24,540 bases of DNA from Beroe ovata (Eukaryota > Ctenophora > Nuda > Beroida > Beroidae), in NCBI GenBank assembly GCA_946803715.1, contig CAMPET010000182.1, forward strand, positions 16,110 through 40,649, read 5' to 3'. Under the pieces are notes generated by a model. The model did no database searches. It saw nothing but the letters and a program-made list of their open reading frames with translations, and was not told the DNA's origin. Shown here one piece after another: positions 21,827-24,540 of this stretch; position 1 is the first letter of the stretch; each line of letters starts with the position of its first letter. A program made the position numbers and the translations under genes.

Positions 21827-23943
21827 TTAACTTTGATTTTCACCCTCCAAGTCTGTTTTACCCGCCTCTTCCTCTTTTAATTTCTGAGGAATTTCCTCTG
21901 GAATTTCCTCAGATTTCATCTCTTCGTGAGACAAATTCTCCGACTTTACTTCTTCCTTTTCGTCCTCCGTCTTCTCGATTTTTATCACAGGACTCCCAAT
22001 CTTCTCCATTGACTTATCACACTTCGATTGAGAGGTCGTCCTCTGCTTGCTCTTCCGTCTTTTCTTCCACTTTTTCTTTCCCCTTTCCTTCTTTTCGATT
22101 GCAGAAATCTGTATAAAAGAGCACAAATTGTAACTAACATAGAATTTGTAGAATAAAACTTACCGTACCCGATTTTTGTAGATAGTTGGAGAGAGTGGGA
22201 CGTAGGAGATCAATTTCACCAACGCTGAATCAAAAAAAAATAAAAACCATAAAATAACAAATTCAAATGATCTCACCTGTCCCTTGTAGAAGAAATAACA
22301 CTTCTGAAGCTCGGCCATCGTCGATTGTAGACTCTTGATCTTATCAGGCAACTCCAGATGATCAAAGAGGTGAATCCCGAAATCCTTGTCGAATATCTTA
22401 ACCTGTACAATGGAAATTTGTAAGAGAAACCTCCAAAAGTATGTTAGACAGAATCGTCTTATCCTCTCCAAAGGTTATGATAATTGAAGAAAGAAGGGGA
22501 GCGATGTAAATTCGATATTTATTCAGATTATCATTAAGTCGGAGGAACCTTTGACGATGATCCCTCCTTATCCGAACACTCTGACGTGGAGTGAGTGAGG
22601 ACCATGGGGCTCATTCCTGAGGAGGAAATCCGTTATAGAGAGAATAGACAGAGATCAGATAGATCAGGAGTGAGAGAGTAGGAGCATGGATGAAGTTCGT
22701 GTTGTCCAGTGAAGAGAAAAATATAAATAATAAATTTTCTCTTCCTTAACAATCGGGGCTCTTCAAACCTGGAGCAGTGGTCTTTTCGTCCGAGCTATCA
22801 GAGTCATCATTCGGTGTGGACTTGGGTTTAGTCTGGGCTGACGAATGTGGGGGCGTGCTGAAACAACAAATGAGAATTAAGAGTCGGAGAAATCTGCCTA
22901 TCAGGAGTGATAACCGCTGTCAAGACTTGACAGTGGTCACACACAAACCACGTGACAGTCACTTGAAGTAATCATGTGACAGTCACTAACCAATCACGTG
23001 ACCGTAACTAACCAATAAGGAGGAGTGTTGTAGGGTGGGGTGTTGTAGCTGGTGTGAGGAGTACTCTCAGGACGTGTAGGGGGAGGGGGTTCTTCAGGAC
23101 TCCTCTCATCGGATACAGTGCTGTCTGGTTCTGCTTGAGTCGGTCTGGGAGGAGTGAGAGGGAGGAGTGAGAGAGTAATCCAATTTGGAAATTTTAGTTT
23201 TCAGAGAAGACTTCCATAGAGGAGACAGTTTGATAAGGTCGAAGCATTTGGTTACGAGGAGATTCAATGAGAGGACGGGCGGTGTTTTCGTTGAAGGATT
23301 TTTTGAAACGGACACAAATCTGAACTGTATTCTATAAAGGAGTAAGGACTCACTCTCTGATCCCAGAAGATGACGGCTGCTCCTGCTGTTCTGGGATATT
23401 CCCCTCCTCCAATTTGGGGTCCTTGTCGGGTGTTGTTTTGGGGATGGGGAGTGGGAACTTGGGGGAGTAGCCAGGTGGATATGGACCAATGCCAGGGGGA
23501 CGCATTGGAACGTAGTAACCTCCCTGAGAAAATGGTAAGACATAAGAAGAGGGGTCGACATGGTGATCCTTGCCATGGAGCTGGTTGCCATGGAAACAAG
23601 GGGAGCAACACACTGACTAGTAACAAAGTTATCATTACAACACTGATGTCTGTGACGTCACACCGACCTGTATGACATCACTCCCCGTATAGTACAGAGG
23701 CACGGCGTTATTCCTGGAGTAGCTGCTCCCCACCACAGACCCAGGGATCCAGTAGGGAGGTTGCTGCGACCCGCCCCGGTCCCCGCTCTTCGTTCCCTCG
23801 CTGTTCTTGACAGTCCCGCGGCGGGCTTTGTCCCGCTCAGTCCGGCGTGGTCGCTCGTCCGTCCTCTTCTCGCAATCCTCGCACGGCTCGGGCCGGAACT
23901 CGAATTGTTGGAGCCGAGAGCCGATATCAGAAGTGCTGTCTGC
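21827..23943 (-). CDS. Unrecognised proline-rich, charged protein, 3' part (eight exons)
   Basis: I do not recognise the family. Minus-strand exons with good splice sites: 23943-23668, 23523-23354, 23144-23013, 22857-22769, 22616-22549, 22402-22277, 22224-22164, 22108-21827 (stop). Together they give about 400 aa without an N-terminus, which lies upstream. The first exon encodes a charged region (RPEPCEDCEKRTDERPRR) then an aromatic/Pro segment (QQPPYWIPGS). The next encode GGYYVPMRPPGIGPYPPGYS, a PPPP/TP-rich region and an acidic Ser stretch (DDSDSSDEK). Exon 6 looks like a folded domain (FDKDFGIHLFDHLELPDKI, QKCYFFYKGQ). The tail is Lys-rich then Glu-rich (KKKWKKRRKSKQR). Such composition suggests a nuclear or RNA-associated protein; this is inference. 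All phases fit except the join of exon 6 (phase 0 end) to the 61-nt exon 7, whose sensible frame (VGEIDLLRPTLSNYLQKSGT) needs phase 2: an unusual splice or a 1-nt sequence error. Confidence 0.65.
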
Positions 23944-24012
23944 CTGTAGAAGGTGGATTGATGGTGAAAACAACCACTTAACAATCATTCAAACAAAGCT
24001 GAGTATATAAAG
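23944..24012. other. Intron upstream of the proline-rich gene's first visible exon
   Basis: Ends (minus strand) in the acceptor ttctacag before 23943. The upstream exon was not found and probably lies beyond the tandem array or outside the window. Confidence 0.5.
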
Positions 24013-24540
24013 AATCCGATAATTGGTTCTGAAGTAAAGGGCCGCCATAAAGAATCCGATAATTGGTTCTGAAGTAAAGGGCCGCCATAACCCTTTATCT
24101 GTGGAGAACTTGACAATTGGAGTGAGCATTTGAAGATAGCTCCCAAACGGATCGACCGATTGACTTGAAACTTCTACCGTCGCAAGAGGACCATTAAAAA
24201 CTCGGCCAGCCAAAATTTCATGCTAATCCGATAATTGGTTCTGAATTTAAGGGCCACCATAACCCCTTATCTGTGGAGAACTTTACAATTGGAGTGAGCA
24301 TTTTAGGATAACTCCCAAACGGATCGACCGATTGACTTGAAACTTCTACCGTCGCTAGAGGACCATTGAAAACTCGGACAGCCAAAATTTCATGTTAATC
24401 CGATAATTGGTTCTGAAGTTAAGGGCCGCCTTAACCCCTTATCTGTAGAGAAATTGACAATTGGAGTGAGCATTTGAGGATAACTCCCAAACGGATCGAC
24501 CGATTGACTTGAAACTTCTACCGTCGCTAGAGGACCATTA
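24013..24540. repeat. Satellite-like tandem array, 172-bp monomer
   Basis: The phrase aatccgataattggttctga recurs at 24013, 24053, 24225 and 24397. The first spacing is 40 bp (a short direct duplication of the monomer start); the next two are exactly 172 bp. Monomers 24053-24224, 24225-24396 and the partial 24397-24540 differ by scattered substitutions (for example ttgacaatt/tttacaatt, cggccagc/cggacagc). The array continues past the window end. A frame is open on the minus strand across part of it but breaks between monomers. Confidence 0.9.

Noticed and set aside
23106-23591. 161-codon minus-strand ORF
   Set aside because: It runs through an intron and reads the proline-rich gene's exons out of frame. 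The spliced frame has better composition and matched phases.

Overview
The window is nuclear DNA of an animal. Its genes are split by short introns with GT/AG ends, it carries long GT/CA and GA microsatellites, and its best matches are conserved animal proteins (WDR20, RPB5, glutaminyl cyclase). Compact intergenic spaces, 50-700 bp introns, a decayed non-LTR retroelement and CG-rich patches in an AT-rich background suggest a marine invertebrate, possibly a sponge. The species cannot be fixed from this sequence, so that placement is inference. Isolated N bases (9877, 13263, 13672) show a draft assembly.

Layout. 1-3860 is a gene-poor flank with microsatellites, a non-LTR reverse transcriptase fragment (660-1124), a tRNA-derived SINE-like element (minus strand, about 1480-1697) and CG-rich patches. 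3863-4645 (minus) is an unfamiliar three-exon gene for a predicted small type I membrane protein. It lies head to head with 5135-12889 (plus), a 15-exon WDR20 gene whose spliced reading frame I could follow from ATG to stop (573 aa). A reverse-strand PAN/apple domain exon (11057-11311) sits inside WDR20 intron 12. From 13264 to 15075 the last WDR20 exons reappear once in part and once in full, joined by single Ns. I read this as unmerged, overlapping allelic contig ends, not as a real duplication. 15651-16286 is POLR2E (RPB5), with its coding region in one exon. 16627-18884 is a nine-exon glutaminyl-peptide cyclotransferase (354 aa). 19952-20696 is a non-autonomous hAT-like element with a 15-bp terminal inverted repeat and a perfect 8-bp target duplication. 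21827-23943 (minus) is the 3' part of an unrecognised proline-rich and charged protein. 24013-24540 opens a tandem array with a 172-bp monomer that runs off the window.

Functional links. WDR20 is a USP12/USP46 deubiquitinase cofactor, RPB5 is a shared RNA polymerase subunit and QPCT matures secreted peptides. They share no pathway, and the cluster looks like ordinary gene packing. The least explained items are the small membrane-protein gene, the orphan PAN exon, the proline-rich gene with one intron phase that does not fit, and the 172-bp array.
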